Below, in pieces: positions 23,664-32,834 of a stretch of DNA of 64,000 bases. Where the stretch lies: positions 1-64,000 of the forward strand of contig JACPOA010000001.1 in NCBI GenBank assembly GCA_016185205.1, given 5' to 3'. The stretch is from Hyphomicrobiales bacterium. GTDB taxonomy: Bacteria; Pseudomonadota; Alphaproteobacteria; Rhizobiales; Xanthobacteraceae. A program made the position numbers and the translations under genes. Positions within the stretch are counted from its first letter, which is position 1. Each line of letters starts with the position of its first letter. Below the pieces are notes generated by a model. It searched no databases, was not told the origin of the DNA, and saw only the letters and a list, made by a program, of their open reading frames with translations.

Positions 23664-24548
23664 TCAACACCGTCCGATGAAATCCGCGATCCGTCCAATC
23701 ACGTCGGCTTCCGCCAACAGCGGCGCATGCCCCTGGTCGGGGACTTCGAGCGTCTCGAGCGCAGGGTGGTGCGCGCGCATCGCCTCCACCGTGGCCGCCG
23801 ACAGCAGATCGGAATTGGCGCCGCGGATCGCCATCAGCGGCACAGCGCTGAGCGCGTCGAACTGCGCCCACAGCGGCGGCAGCGGCCGCTCGAAATCGAT
23901 GCCCTGCATGGTCTTGGCGAGATTGACGTCGTAGGTCGGCACCAGGCGGCCGTCTTCCTGCTTGAAAGTGCGGTGCGCGGCCGCCAGCCAGTCGTCGGGC
24001 GTGAGCTTGGGGAACTGGTGATCGAACAGCCGGCGCAGAATCTCGGCGGCTTCCTCGAAGCTGCGCGGTTGCGGCAGCTTGCCGACATAGCCCTTGATGC
24101 GCAGCAGCCCCTTCGGCTCGATCACCGGGCCGATATCGTTGAGCACGCAGCCTGCGATCGCGCTCGGCCGCAGCGCCGCCAGCAGCATGGCCAGAATGCC
24201 GCCGCGCGAGGTGCCGACGATGATCGCCGGCAGACAGTCGAGCGCGGTCGCCGCCGCCAGCACGTCGGCGAGCTCGACAGGAAACGAATAATTGGCGGGG
24301 TTGCGGTCATAGGCGGATTGCCCGCGGCCGCGATAGTCGAGCGCGATCACGCGGCGCGGGCAGGCGGCATCATGGGCCAGCGCCTCGGCCAGCGCGTCGA
24401 AATCGTCCGCGGTGCGTGCCAGCCCCGGCAGGCAGAGCACCGGCAAGGCGGGCGCGCTGCGCCGGCCATGGCTGCGCGCATGCAGCCGCAGCCCGTCGGG
24501 CGCGGAGATGAAGGTCGCGGTGGGGGCGGAAGCGGACATGGCGCTCAA
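23664..24548 (-). CDS. Alpha/beta-fold hydrolase
   Basis: This 294-residue protein has the alpha/beta hydrolase order: P-V-L-C-L-P-G-L-A-R-T oxyanion-hole strand near residue 38, the nucleophile elbow G-T-S-R-G-G with Ser near residue 113, the acidic residue in R-G-A-N-S-D-L-L-S, and the catalytic His in D-Q-G-H-A-P-L-L near the C-terminus. All three catalytic residues are present. Neighbours give no hint of the substrate; esterase, lactonase or C-C hydrolase activity is possible. It is convergent with the HTH gene. Confidence 0.82.
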   Translation of the reverse strand: MSAMSASAPTATFISAPDGLRLHARSHGRRSAPALPVLCLPGLARTADDFDALAEALAHDAACPRRVIALDYRGRGQSAYDRNPANYSFPVELADVLAAATALDCLPAIIVGTSRGGILAMLLAALRPSAIAGCVLNDIGPVIEPKGLLRIKGYVGKLPQPRSFEEAAEILRRLFDHQFPKLTPDDWLAAAHRTFKQEDGRLVPTYDVNLAKTMQGIDFERPLPPLWAQFDALSAVPLMAIRGANSDLLSAATVEAMRAHHPALETLEVPDQGHAPLLAEADVIGRIADFIGRC

Positions 24549-24598
24549 GGGCGATGATGCGGTCGCCGCATCATCGCCGATAATATGACAGCCGTCGA

Positions 24599-26860
24599 CT
24601 AATTAGCCCCGCCGCGCCGCATGTCGGCCTCGACCACCAGCTTGCTGCCGCCGCCGAAGCGGGCGCGGTAGACCTGCAGGTTCTCCATGATCCGCTGCAC
24701 GTAATTACGTGTTTCAGCAATAGGTATGCGCTCGACCCAATCGACCGGATCGACCTTGGGATCGCGCGGGTCGCCATGGGCGGCGATCCACTGCCGCACC
24801 CGGCCGCGGCCGGCATTGTAGCCGGCGAAGGTGAGGATATAGGAGCCGTTGTAGCCTTTGAGCAGGATAGACAGTTCGGCGGTGCCCATCTGCATGTTGT
24901 AGATCGGATCGCTGAGCAGGCGGCCGCGGTTGTACTCGGCATTGAACACCTTGGCGGTGTCTTTCGCCGCCTCCGGCGTCACCTGCATGAAGCCCATGGC
25001 ATGCGCGGTCGAGATGACCTTCTGGTTGAAGTGGCTCTCCTGGCGCGCGATCGAATAGGTCACCGCCGGATCGACCGGCGGCGCGATCGGCTTGAAGTCG
25101 GGCAGGCCGACGATCGGATAGGCGTAGTAGTCGAGCGGCAGGCCGCGCCCATAGCCGCCCTTGCCGAGCATCAGCATGGCGCGGCCGTCGCCGTGCTGGC
25201 CGGCGACTTCACCGAGCATGGCCATGCCGGCGCTATCGGTGCCGCTTTCGCCGAGCTCGGCGTAGATCGAGGCCAGCATGTCGCGCTCGTCGAGCGCGTA
25301 GAGAATTTGCGCGGCGCGCACCACTTCGAGCTTGCTGAGCATTGCACGCTCTTCCGGCGTGAACTGCGGCGGACCGCGCAGACCCAGGTCGGTCAGCCCC
25401 AGCCGCGCGCGCGCGAGCTGGCCGTAATAGGTGGCGGTATACTGCGCCCCCGTTTCGTAGAATTCCTTGGCCTTGGCGCGCTGCCCCATGGCCTCGGCCG
25501 CGCGTCCCTGCCAATAGCCGGCGCGCCCGAGCGCGTGCGGATTGACGGTGCCCAGCGGGATCTGAGCGAAATGGCTGGCGGCGGTGGCCGCATCGTGCAG
25601 GTAGCGCAGCGCGATCCAGCCGGCGGTGAAATACGCATCGACCCGGTAATTGCCTTTCATCGGCGGGGCGGCTTCGCGCGCCACGCGATAGGCGGTCTGC
25701 GCGTCTTTGTCGTCGAGCAGCTTGCGCACCAGCAGGCGGCGTTCCACCCACCATTGATCGAGATCGACCGACTCGGCGGGATCCTTGGGCGCGGTCAGGA
25801 TCAGTTTGCCGGCGTCTTCCGACTTATTGTTGATGCGCAGCCACCGCACGCGCGCAAAGATGTAGCCGGCCTCGCCGCGCGCGGCCGCTGGCACCGCGTC
25901 GAGCAGCGCCTTGGCATTGCCGGCCTTGCGGATCACCGCCGCGCGCGCGCGGCCAACCGCCAGATCGTTGCCGCCGAGCCGCTCGGCCGCGCGCATGCCG
26001 GCCTCGACGTCCTCGGCATAGAAGCGATGCTCCATGCGCGCCTTGTGGTCGGCGCGCGTGAGCATATCGCCGAACATCTCGAGCACGCGTTTCTCGACAT
26101 CGGCGCTGGAATCATCCTCGCGCCAGGCTTTGCGCACCAGCGCGGCGGCGCCGGCGCGATCGCCCTGCGCCAGCAGCGCACGCGCCAGCATGTAGCGGCC
26201 CTTGGCGGTGGACGGCGCACGCTGGGCGAAGAAGGCGCGCACCCTGGCGTCGTCGAGCCGGTCGTTCCACAAGGCGTTCTCGGCGCGGCGGCGGAACAGC
26301 GGGGCGTGCGGCCAGCTCGGATTGGCCTCCAAGAAGCCGGCATAGCGCTGGAAGCTAGGCTGGGTGTTGTCGCTGCGCAGGATCACCCAGTCGGCGAGCT
26401 TGCGCGCCACCGGATCGGCGATGGTCTTGGCGGTGGCATCTGCGTCCGCCGCCTTGCCCTTGCGCGTGGCCTCGATCACCTGCTTGACGGCCGCGATATC
26501 GGCGGCCGAGGTGGCGGCGGTGGGCGCGATGGCGAACGGGCCGGCGGTCGGACGCAGCATCGGCGTGAAGGTGGCGCTGCTGGCAAACAGCGAGCCGCGC
26601 AAGCCGACATTGGCCTGGGCGAAGGCCGACAGGCCGCGCTCGGACGGGCGGGACTGCGGCAGCGGGGCCTTGCGGGCGGCGGCCGTCACCGGTTCCTTTG
26701 TCTTGGCGAGCGGGGCGGGCTGCTTGGCCGCGATGATGGCGGGCCGTGGGCGCGGCAAGGGAACTTTCTGAGCCGCGGCCATAACCGGTCCACCGACCAA
26801 CGCGCCGGTCGCCGCCACGGCCCCGACCAGGCCCAGCAGGTTCCAATTAGTTCCGTACAT
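24599..26860 (-). CDS. Soluble lytic murein transglycosylase (Slt70-like)
   Basis: This 753-residue periplasmic enzyme has an N-terminal hydrophobic leader (N-L-L-G-L-V-G-A-V-A-A-T-G-A-L-V-G), a Pro/Lys-rich linker, a long alpha-superhelical U-domain of TPR-like repeats (about residues 110-560), and a C-terminal lysozyme-like SLT domain. The catalytic Glu is in S-I-A-R-Q-E-S-H-F-N near residue 600, with G-F-M-Q-V-T-P and A-G-Y-N-A-G-R-G-R-V as further SLT motifs. It cleaves peptidoglycan glycan strands to 1,6-anhydromuropeptides. In Rhizobiales slt is commonly encoded divergently from dapA, as here. Confidence 0.92.
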   Translation of the reverse strand: MYGTNWNLLGLVGAVAATGALVGGPVMAAAQKVPLPRPRPAIIAAKQPAPLAKTKEPVTAAARKAPLPQSRPSERGLSAFAQANVGLRGSLFASSATFTPMLRPTAGPFAIAPTAATSAADIAAVKQVIEATRKGKAADADATAKTIADPVARKLADWVILRSDNTQPSFQRYAGFLEANPSWPHAPLFRRRAENALWNDRLDDARVRAFFAQRAPSTAKGRYMLARALLAQGDRAGAAALVRKAWREDDSSADVEKRVLEMFGDMLTRADHKARMEHRFYAEDVEAGMRAAERLGGNDLAVGRARAAVIRKAGNAKALLDAVPAAARGEAGYIFARVRWLRINNKSEDAGKLILTAPKDPAESVDLDQWWVERRLLVRKLLDDKDAQTAYRVAREAAPPMKGNYRVDAYFTAGWIALRYLHDAATAASHFAQIPLGTVNPHALGRAGYWQGRAAEAMGQRAKAKEFYETGAQYTATYYGQLARARLGLTDLGLRGPPQFTPEERAMLSKLEVVRAAQILYALDERDMLASIYAELGESGTDSAGMAMLGEVAGQHGDGRAMLMLGKGGYGRGLPLDYYAYPIVGLPDFKPIAPPVDPAVTYSIARQESHFNQKVISTAHAMGFMQVTPEAAKDTAKVFNAEYNRGRLLSDPIYNMQMGTAELSILLKGYNGSYILTFAGYNAGRGRVRQWIAAHGDPRDPKVDPVDWVERIPIAETRNYVQRIMENLQVYRARFGGGSKLVVEADMRRGGAN

Positions 26861-27116
26861 TCAAGCCTTTGCCCTTAAGTCCCGGCGACCCGACTCAAGG
26901 CCGCACAACGCGTCTGGCCTCCCCATTAAGCCAATATGGTTGATGAAGGGATACCCCTAATTTGTCGCGATCGTTAACCCCGAACGGGGGCAAAACCGGG
27001 GCGGCGGCATCGATCAAGCCTATTCATGGACGCATTCGACCGGAGGGCTTTCATCGCCGCGGGCGACCCGATATTGATGGGTTTCACGTCCCTACGCTTG
27101 GTGGAGAAGTCGTGCC

Positions 27117-28019
27117 ATGACCGCCCAAATGTCAGCGAAGACGAGCTTTCGAGGCTCCTTCACCGCGCTCGTCACGCCGTTCAAAAACGGCGCGCTCGAC
27201 GAAAAGGCGTTCCGCGAGCTGGTCGATTGGCAGATCGGCGAGGGCACCAACGGCCTGGTGCCGGTCGGCACCACCGGCGAGAGCCCGACGTTGTCGCATG
27301 CCGAGCACGACCGGGTGGTGGAATGGTGCGTCGACCAGGCCAAGGGCCGGGTGCCGGTGATCGCCGGGGCCGGCTCGAACTCGACCGCCGAGGCGATCGA
27401 ACTGTCGCAGCACGCCGAGAAGGCAGGCGCCGACGCGGTGCTGATCGTGACGCCCTATTACAACAAGCCGACCCAGGAGGGGCTGTACCAGCACTACAAG
27501 GCAATCAACGACGCCATCGGCATTCCGATCATCATCTACAACATCCCCGGCAGATCAGTCATTGACATGTCGGTCGACACCATGAAGCGGCTGTTCGAGT
27601 GCAAGAACATCGCCGGCGTCAAGGATGCCACCGCCAATATGGTGCGGGTGTCGCAGCAGCGCGCGGAGCTGGGGCCCAATTTCAATCAGATGTCGGGCGA
27701 GGACGCCACCTGCCTCGGCTTCATGGCGCATGGCGGCCACGGGTGCATTTCGGTGACCTCGAACGTGGCGCCGCGGCTGTGCGCCGAATTCCAGGGCGCG
27801 TGCCTGAAGGGCGACTACGCCACCGCGCTCAAGCTGCAGGACAAGTTGATGCCGCTGCACACGCATCTGTTCGTCGAGACCAATCCGGCGCCGGCCAAGT
27901 ATGCGCTCTCGGTGCTCGGCAAGTGCGCCGACACGGTGCGGCTGCCAATGGTGCCGCTGTCGGACAAGTCGAAGGCGCTGGTGCGCGAGGCCATGGTGCA
28001 CGCCGGGTTGATCAATTAG
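27117..28019 (+). CDS. dapA: 4-hydroxy-tetrahydrodipicolinate synthase
   Basis: This 300-residue class I aldolase-like TIM barrel condenses pyruvate with aspartate semialdehyde in lysine/diaminopimelate synthesis. Visible are [10 protein letters not shown], the G-T-T-G-E-S-P-T loop, the catalytic Tyr in T-P-Y-Y-N-K-P, and the Schiff-base Lys in I-A-G-V-K-D-A-T near residue 170. GGAG lies 9 bases before ATG 27117. Its TAG stop is followed one base later by the 45-nt palindrome and then mscL. Confidence 0.95.
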   Translation: MTAQMSAKTSFRGSFTALVTPFKNGALDEKAFRELVDWQIGEGTNGLVPVGTTGESPTLSHAEHDRVVEWCVDQAKGRVPVIAGAGSNSTAEAIELSQHAEKAGADAVLIVTPYYNKPTQEGLYQHYKAINDAIGIPIIIYNIPGRSVIDMSVDTMKRLFECKNIAGVKDATANMVRVSQQRAELGPNFNQMSGEDATCLGFMAHGGHGCISVTSNVAPRLCAEFQGACLKGDYATALKLQDKLMPLHTHLFVETNPAPAKYALSVLGKCADTVRLPMVPLSDKSKALVREAMVHAGLIN

Positions 28020-28020
28020 C

Positions 28021-28065
28021 GCGTGATCCCGAAAAGTGGGCCCCGGTTTTCGGACAAGATCACGC
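28021..28065 (+). repeat. 45-nt GATCCCGAAAAGTGGG palindromic repeat, copy 2
   Basis: GCGTGATCCCGAAAAGTGGG then CCCCGGTTTTCGGACAAGATCACGC. It starts one base after the dapA stop and occupies most of the 60-bp space before the mscL ATG, so it forms the end of the dapA message and the leader of mscL. Confidence 0.8.
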
Positions 28066-28079
28066 GCCGGCAAAACAGC

Positions 28080-28487
28080 ATGCTTGAAGAATTCAAGAAA
28101 TTCGCGCTGCGCGGCAATGTGGTCGATCTCGCCATCGGCGTGATCATCGGCGCGGCCTTCGGCGCCATCGTGCAGTCGCTGGTCGGCGACATCATCATGC
28201 CGGTGGTGGGCGCCGTCACTGGCGGGCTCGACTTTTCGAACTACTTCCTGCCGCTCTCGCACCAGGTCACGGCCGGCACCTTAGTTGAGGCAAAAAAACA
28301 AGGCGCTGTATTGGCTTGGGGGAGCTTTCTCACTATCGTCATTAACTTCATCATCATCGCTTTTGTGCTGTTTTTGGCGATCCGCGCGCTCGGCCGCATG
28401 ATGGCCAAGGAAGCCGAGAAGGCCCCGGCGCTGTCGAAGCAGGAACAGCTGCTCACCGAAATCCGCGATCTGTTGAAGTCGCGCTGA
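28080..28487 (+). CDS. mscL: Large-conductance mechanosensitive channel
   Basis: This 135-residue inner-membrane channel opens under hypo-osmotic membrane tension. It shows the canonical start [18 protein letters not shown] with the N-terminal amphipathic helix, TM1 with the glycine-rich gate ([12 protein letters not shown]), a periplasmic loop, TM2 ([14 protein letters not shown]), and a C-terminal charged bundle helix ending L-L-T-E-I-R-D-L-L. There is no clear ribosome-binding site because the palindromic repeat fills the leader. It is followed 18 bp later by smpB. Confidence 0.95.
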   Translation: MLEEFKKFALRGNVVDLAIGVIIGAAFGAIVQSLVGDIIMPVVGAVTGGLDFSNYFLPLSHQVTAGTLVEAKKQGAVLAWGSFLTIVINFIIIAFVLFLAIRALGRMMAKEAEKAPALSKQEQLLTEIRDLLKSR

Positions 28488-28505
28488 ACATCTATAAAGA
28501 ACCTC

Positions 28506-28979
28506 ATGGCCGAAAAACCCGAGCGCCGCTTCAAGGCGGTGGCCGAAAACCGCAAGGCGCGGTTCAACTACGAGATCGGCGAGGTCATCGAGGCCGGCAT
28601 CGTGCTGACCGGCAGCGAGGTCAAATCGCTGCGCGCCGGCAAGGCCACCATCGCCGAATCCTACGCCGACGCGCGCGCCGGCGAGATCTGGCTGATCAAC
28701 GCCAATATCCCGGAATATCTGCAGGCGCACCGCTACAATCATCTGCCCAAGCGGCCGCGCAAGCTGCTGTTGCATCAGCGCCAGATCAACAAGCTCGCCG
28801 GCGCGGTCGAGCGCGAGGGCATGACCATCGTGCCGCTCAGGCTCTATTTCAACGAGCGCGGCCGCGCCAAGATCGCCATCGCGCTCGGCAAAGGCAAGAA
28901 GCTGCACGACAAGCGCGAGACCGAGAAAAAACGCTCCTGGGAGCGCGAGCGCGGCCGGCTGATGCGGGAGAAGGGCTGA
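28506..28979 (+). CDS. smpB: SsrA-binding protein SmpB
   Basis: This 157-residue OB-fold protein binds tmRNA and brings it to stalled ribosomes for trans-translation. Family motifs are present: [10 protein letters not shown], the [13 protein letters not shown] core, [20 protein letters not shown], and the disordered basic tail ([10 protein letters not shown]) that enters the mRNA channel. It lies downstream of mscL on the same strand; the tmRNA gene is not in the window. Confidence 0.96.
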   Translation: MAEKPERRFKAVAENRKARFNYEIGEVIEAGIVLTGSEVKSLRAGKATIAESYADARAGEIWLINANIPEYLQAHRYNHLPKRPRKLLLHQRQINKLAGAVEREGMTIVPLRLYFNERGRAKIAIALGKGKKLHDKRETEKKRSWERERGRLMREKG

Positions 28980-29010
28980 AGCCGGCCCGCCGCGCGCTTC
29001 CGGGTTGCGT

Positions 29011-29532
29011 CTACTGGATCACGCCGCAGGCGATACGACCACCGGCATCGCCGGTCGGGTCGGTCTTGTAGTCGTCGCTGCCGGCATGGATGACCAAGGC
29101 CGAGCCGTCGGCGTCGTATACCGAGTTCGGCTTGCCCTTCTCGAGCGTGATGTTGGCGTTCACCACTTCGACCGTCAGGTCGCCGCTCTGCGGGATGTGC
29201 AGGTTGGGCATATCGCCGGCGTGATAACCTTCCGCCGCCAGCATGCCATGCTTTTTGTTGGTCGGATTGAAGTGGCCGCCGGCCGAGGTGAAAGGCGCCT
29301 CGCATTTGCCGACCGCATGCACGTGGAAGGCGTGCTCGCCGGGCGGCATGCCTTTGACAGAAACATTGATCAGCACGCCATGCGGCGTCTGGGTCAGGTT
29401 GGCCGAGCCCACGTCCTTGCCCCCGGCATCCTTCAACGCGGCGGTGGTGGTTTGTGCCGCCGCAGGCAGCGTCGGCGCGCCAAGAAGGATCGCCGCGAAG
29501 GCGCCGAACATCAGCCGTTCGATGGTCGTCAT
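29011..29532 (-). CDS. sodC: Periplasmic Cu/Zn superoxide dismutase
   Basis: This 173-residue exported enzyme dismutes superoxide in the periplasm. Its signal peptide (M-T-T-I-E-R-L-M-F-G-A-F ... A-A-A-Q) is cut near residue 27. Metal ligands are visible: H-A-F-H-V-H, G-G-H-F-N-P, H-G, and D-L-P-N-like (A-G-D-M-P-N-L-H); the disulfide Cys are in G-K-C-E-A-P and I-A-C-G-V-I. Met 29532 with GGGGAG upstream gives the expected N-terminus; a longer frame from 29655 is not supported. It is divergent from the VOC-peroxiredoxin pair. Confidence 0.93.
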   Translation of the reverse strand: MTTIERLMFGAFAAILLGAPTLPAAAQTTTAALKDAGGKDVGSANLTQTPHGVLINVSVKGMPPGEHAFHVHAVGKCEAPFTSAGGHFNPTNKKHGMLAAEGYHAGDMPNLHIPQSGDLTVEVVNANITLEKGKPNSVYDADGSALVIHAGSDDYKTDPTGDAGGRIACGVIQ

Positions 29533-29660
29533 GATGTAGCTCCCCGGTGTTGTATGTTTCAGTATGGAGCGGAACTGGCGGCCGGCCCAAGAGTTCGGGG
29601 CCTTGACCGGATAATTGCAATCACGATGCTGTGAAGGCGCTGCCGCAAGGACCACCCGCC

Positions 29661-30050
29661 ATGCCGCCGACCCGGCTCGATCACTGCGTCATCCACGTCT
29701 CCGACTGGGAGCGCTCGAACGCCTTCTACACCCAGGTCATGGGCGCCGAGCTGGTGGCGCGGCCGGTCGGCTTTGCCTATCGCTTCGGCGACAAGCAGCT
29801 CAACGTGCACGGCCCCGGCGTGGCGCCTGCGGAAGTGGCGCGGCTGCCAGTGCAGCCCGGCAATTCCGATCTGTGCTTCGAATGGCGCGGGCCGATCGCG
29901 GACGCCATCGCGCACCTCAAGGCACACGGCGTCGCGGTCGAGCGCGGGCCGTTGCAACGCTTCGGCGCCAAGGGGCCCGGCACGTCGGTCTATTTCCGCG
30001 ATCCGGATGGGTCGCTGATGGAATTTATGTCTTATGGAGCTGTTAAATGA
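29661..30050 (+). CDS. VOC-family (glyoxalase/fosfomycin-resistance-like) protein
   Basis: This 129-residue protein has two beta-alpha-beta-beta-beta units of the vicinal oxygen chelate superfamily: L-D-H-C-V-I-H-V-S-D-W with a metal-binding His, and the C-terminal Y-F-R-D-P-D-G-S-L-M-E-F with the metal-binding Glu. The overall look is of a glyoxalase/bleomycin-resistance or dioxygenase-type single-domain protein. Substrate is unknown. Its stop overlaps the peroxiredoxin start (ATGA), suggesting a joint role in oxidative or electrophile detoxification. Confidence 0.82.
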   Translation: MPPTRLDHCVIHVSDWERSNAFYTQVMGAELVARPVGFAYRFGDKQLNVHGPGVAPAEVARLPVQPGNSDLCFEWRGPIADAIAHLKAHGVAVERGPLQRFGAKGPGTSVYFRDPDGSLMEFMSYGAVK

Positions 30051-30622
30051 CCGAAGCGCCCGGCACGCATGATCCGAATATCCTGCCGCCCAATATTCCG
30101 GCGCCGCTGGACGACGGTGCGGCCAAGCATCTCGCAGGCCAGCGCATGCCTGACCTCGCGTTGCCGGCGACTGATGGCACAAGCGTCAACCTGTCGAAGC
30201 TCGTGGGCCGCACTGTCGTCTACATCTACCCGCGCACCGGCGTGCCGGGCGTCGATCTGCCGTCGGGCTGGAACGATATTCCGGGCGCGCGCGGCTGCAC
30301 GCCGCAGTCCTGTTCGTTCCGCGATTATTTCGACGAGCTCAAGCGGCTGGGCGTGGCGCAGCTTTACGGGCTGTCGACGCAGGACACCGCCTACCAGCAG
30401 GAAGCGGCGACACGATTGCATCTGCCGTTCGCGATCCTGTCGGACGAAAAGCTCGCGCTCACCATGGCGCTCAGGCTGCCGACCTTTACGGTCGTCGGCG
30501 TGACGCTGTTGAAGCGCATGGCGCTGGTGATCGATGCTGGCACTATCACCAAGGCATTTTACCCGGTGTTTCCGCCCGACCAGAGCGCAGCCGAGGTGAT
30601 TGGCTGGCTTCAGTCTAAATAA
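30047..30622 (+). CDS. BCP/PrxQ-type peroxiredoxin
   Basis: This 191-residue thioredoxin-fold peroxidase has the peroxidatic Cys in G-C-T-P-Q-S-C-S-F-R-D and a second Cys five residues later, as in atypical 2-Cys Bcp/PrxQ enzymes that reduce H2O2 and organic peroxides with thioredoxin. Compared with short Bcp proteins it has an insertion (V-D-L-P-S-G-W-N-D-I-P-G-A-R) between the Y-P-R-T-G-V-P-G strand and the active site, and a ~30-residue N-terminal extension. It overlaps the VOC gene by 4 bp and the convergent UDG gene by 13 bp at the 3' end. Confidence 0.87.
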   Translation: MTEAPGTHDPNILPPNIPAPLDDGAAKHLAGQRMPDLALPATDGTSVNLSKLVGRTVVYIYPRTGVPGVDLPSGWNDIPGARGCTPQSCSFRDYFDELKRLGVAQLYGLSTQDTAYQQEAATRLHLPFAILSDEKLALTMALRLPTFTVVGVTLLKRMALVIDAGTITKAFYPVFPPDQSAAEVIGWLQSK

Positions 30623-31257
30623 CTTCGCACCTTCACAAACACATCGCGAAACATCTCCGGCGTGAGCACGCCGGTATTGGTGTTGTAGCGCGAGCAATGA
30701 TAGCTGGAGAACAGCGCGAACCTGCCCAGCATATTCTTGCCGCCATGCTTGAATGGCGTGGCCGATTTCTTGCCGCCGAACGTGGTCACCACGCTGTCGT
30801 GCGCGATCTTTCCGAGCGCGACCAGCACCTTCAGCTTCGGCATCTCAGTGATGGTGGCTTGCAGGAAATCGCGGCAGGTCGCGATTTCAAGGGGGGTCGG
30901 CTTGTTCTCCGGCGGCACGCAACGCACTGCATTGGTGATGCGGCAGTCGAGCAATTCCAGCCCGTCGTCGGGATGCGCGCCGTATTGGCCGCGCGCGAAG
31001 CGATAACGCGCCAGCGTCTCGTACAGCAGCACGCCGGCATAGTCGCCGGTGAACGGGCGCCCGGTGCGGTTGGCGCCTTGCAGGCCGGGGGCGAGCCCAA
31101 CGATCAGCACGCGCGCATCGAGCGGGCCGAACGAAGGCACCGGCGCGTTGAACCAAGTCGGTTCATTCGCGCGCCAGGATTTTCGGAACGCCGCCAGCCG
31201 CGGGCAACGCGGGCAGTTGCGCCCGGGTTTGCCATTGGCTTGCGGCATATCGTTCAA
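30610..31257 (-). CDS. Uracil-DNA glycosylase, family 5 (UdgB-like)
   Basis: This 215-residue DNA repair enzyme has the UDG family 4/5 motif G-L-A-P-G-L-Q-G-A-N-R-T-G-R-P-F-T-G-D near residue 55 and a C-terminal H-C-S-R-Y-N motif in place of the usual H-P-S. A four-Cys Fe-S site is suggested by C-P-R-C at residue 15 and C-V-P-P ... A-T-C about 90-105. Family 5 enzymes remove uracil and deaminated purines such as hypoxanthine from DNA. The end overlaps the peroxiredoxin gene by 13 bp. Confidence 0.88.
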   Translation of the reverse strand: MNDMPQANGKPGRNCPRCPRLAAFRKSWRANEPTWFNAPVPSFGPLDARVLIVGLAPGLQGANRTGRPFTGDYAGVLLYETLARYRFARGQYGAHPDDGLELLDCRITNAVRCVPPENKPTPLEIATCRDFLQATITEMPKLKVLVALGKIAHDSVVTTFGGKKSATPFKHGGKNMLGRFALFSSYHCSRYNTNTGVLTPEMFRDVFVKVRSYLD

Positions 31258-31262
31258 AAAAC

Positions 31263-31940
31263 TTATTCGAAATTCTCGTCGTCGTCATCCGCCCCGGCGC
31301 CGGCGCGCTGCGGCACCGGCGGACGCTGCAGGAATTGCGGCGTGTGTTGCCCCGGTTCGCCGACGCGGCTGTCGTCGCGCGGACCGCGTGCCACCTCGCG
31401 CGCGGCGCGTTCGGCCGGATCGCGGCCGATCTTGCCCTGCAGCGTGACGATGTCGGTGAAGATGTCGGCCTGCCGGCGCAGCTCGTCGGCGATCATCGGC
31501 GGCTGCGTCGCGATGGTCGAGATCACGGTGACGCGCACGCCCTTGCGTTGCACGGCTTCCACCAGCGAGCGGAAATCGCCGTCGCCGGAGAACAGCACCA
31601 TGTGGTCGATGGTGCCGGCGATCTCCATGGCATCGACCGCGAGCTCGATGTCCATGTTGCCCTTGATCTTGCGCCGCCCGGTCTGGTCGACGAATTCCTT
31701 GGTCGCCTTGGTGACGACCGAATAGCCGTTGTAATCGAGCCAATCGATCAGCGGGCGGATGGATGAATATTCCTGATCCTCGATCACCGCGGTGTAATAG
31801 AACGCCCGCAGCAGGTAGCCGCGCGACTGGAACTCGCGCAGCAGCTTCTTGTAGTCGATGTCGAAACCCAGCGATTTGGCGGTGGCGTAAAGATTCGCAC
31901 CATCAATGAACAATGCGATTTTCTCACCCGGGACTGTCAT
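31263..31940 (-). CDS. NYN-domain (LabA/DUF88-type PIN-like) protein
   Basis: This 225-residue protein has an NYN ribonuclease-like domain over residues 5-165: I-A-L-F-I-D-G-A-N-L-Y with the first Asp, D-I-E-L-A-V-D-A-M with the second acidic pair, and L-F-S-G-D-G-D-F-R-S-L-V with the third. This is a complete PIN-like active site. The C-terminal ~55 residues are disordered and acidic (D-D-D-D-E-N-F-E). Related proteins sit just upstream of rpoZ in many Rhizobiales, as here; RNA processing is the usual guess but the substrate is not known. Confidence 0.88.
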   Translation of the reverse strand: MTVPGEKIALFIDGANLYATAKSLGFDIDYKKLLREFQSRGYLLRAFYYTAVIEDQEYSSIRPLIDWLDYNGYSVVTKATKEFVDQTGRRKIKGNMDIELAVDAMEIAGTIDHMVLFSGDGDFRSLVEAVQRKGVRVTVISTIATQPPMIADELRRQADIFTDIVTLQGKIGRDPAERAAREVARGPRDDSRVGEPGQHTPQFLQRPPVPQRAGAGADDDDENFE

Positions 31941-32249
31941 GGTTCTCTCTCATAATCCTCGCAACCTAAGCCGAAATTCCCGATCCTGCGCACGCCCCGG
32001 CGCGCGAGAAGCGTGGGACACGGCAGCGTTGGATCGGTGTTAAACGGACGGCACCCTCGGTTAATCGCGGCGGCACCGCGCAATCACGCCCTTGCCGATA
32101 AAATCCAGTCGGTTCGGCCTGCTTGCTATTTCGTTCGGTAACAGAGGCTTGCGTCCAAACCAAGACAAAAATGCTTGAACTTTCGCCCGGTAGGGGCTAC
32201 CTACCGGTTGAATTTCACGACAAAGTTCCATCCGAGGAGTGGCGAGCCG

Positions 32250-32645
32250 ATGGCCCGTGTCACCGTAGAAGATTGCATCGATAAGGTTGAGAATCGCTTC
32301 GATCTCGTCCTGCTGGCGAGCCACCGGGCGCGCATGATCTCGTCCGGGTCGCAGATCACCGTCGAGCGCGACAACGACAAGAATCCGGTCGTGTCGTTGC
32401 GCGAGATCGCGGAAACCACCGTCTCGCCGGGCGATCTGAAGGAAGACCTGATCCACAGCCTGCAGAAATATGTCGAGGTCGACGAGCCCGAGCCCGAGGT
32501 GCCGCTGATCGGCGCCGATGCCGGCGCCAGCGTCGATTCCGACGACCGCGAGGTCACGGCCGACCGGATGACCGAGGAAGAGCTGCTCAAGGGCCTCGAG
32601 GGCCTGGCGCCGCCGGAAGAAGTGCCGGAAGAGGACGCCGAATAG
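32250..32645 (+). CDS. rpoZ: RNA polymerase omega subunit
   Basis: This 131-residue omega subunit begins [23 protein letters not shown] and contains the conserved R-A-R-M-I-S-S-G and [10 protein letters not shown] motifs. Alphaproteobacterial omega has a long acidic C-terminal extension, present here (E-E-V-P-E-E-D-A-E). Omega helps beta-prime assembly and in many proteobacteria binds ppGpp, relevant because rsh is next. ATG 32250 follows GAGGAGTGGCGAGCCG. A clear terminator follows. Confidence 0.95.
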   Translation: MARVTVEDCIDKVENRFDLVLLASHRARMISSGSQITVERDNDKNPVVSLREIAETTVSPGDLKEDLIHSLQKYVEVDEPEPEVPLIGADAGASVDSDDREVTADRMTEEELLKGLEGLAPPEEVPEEDAE

Positions 32646-32680
32646 GCGTTGGCGACCGCATTTTTCGCGTTTTTTATAAT

Positions 32681-32710
32681 AAGGCCCGGCCGCTCGCGCC
32701 GGGCCTTTTT
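32681..32710 (+). terminator. Rho-independent terminator of rpoZ
   Basis: AAGGCCCGGC at 32681-32690 pairs with GCCGGGCCTT at 32698-32707, followed by TTT. It separates rpoZ from the rsh gene, which therefore needs its own promoter. Confidence 0.88.
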
Positions 32711-32743
32711 GTTAACGAGCCGACAAACCCTTGCGACCACAAC

Positions 32744-32777
32744 GAAATGACGTGATATCTGAAATGACGTGATATCT
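32744..32777 (+). promoter_or_regulatory. Perfect 17-bp tandem repeat upstream of rsh
   Basis: GAAATGACGTGATATCT occurs twice head to tail without a gap (32744-32760, 32761-32777), between the rpoZ terminator and the rsh start. TGACGTGATATCT contains the symmetrical GATATC. Its place in the presumed rsh promoter suggests paired binding sites, or a recent duplication of promoter DNA. Confidence 0.5.
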
Positions 32778-32834
32778 TATGGAAGTTGAGCCGCCGCGCG
32801 CAATTTTGCGCCCCGGACGGCTCCGAGGCCCGCA

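Noticed and set aside
24776..26878. 700-codon open frame antisense to the lytic transglycosylase
   Set aside because: Shadow frame of a GC-rich gene; the minus strand carries all SLT motifs.
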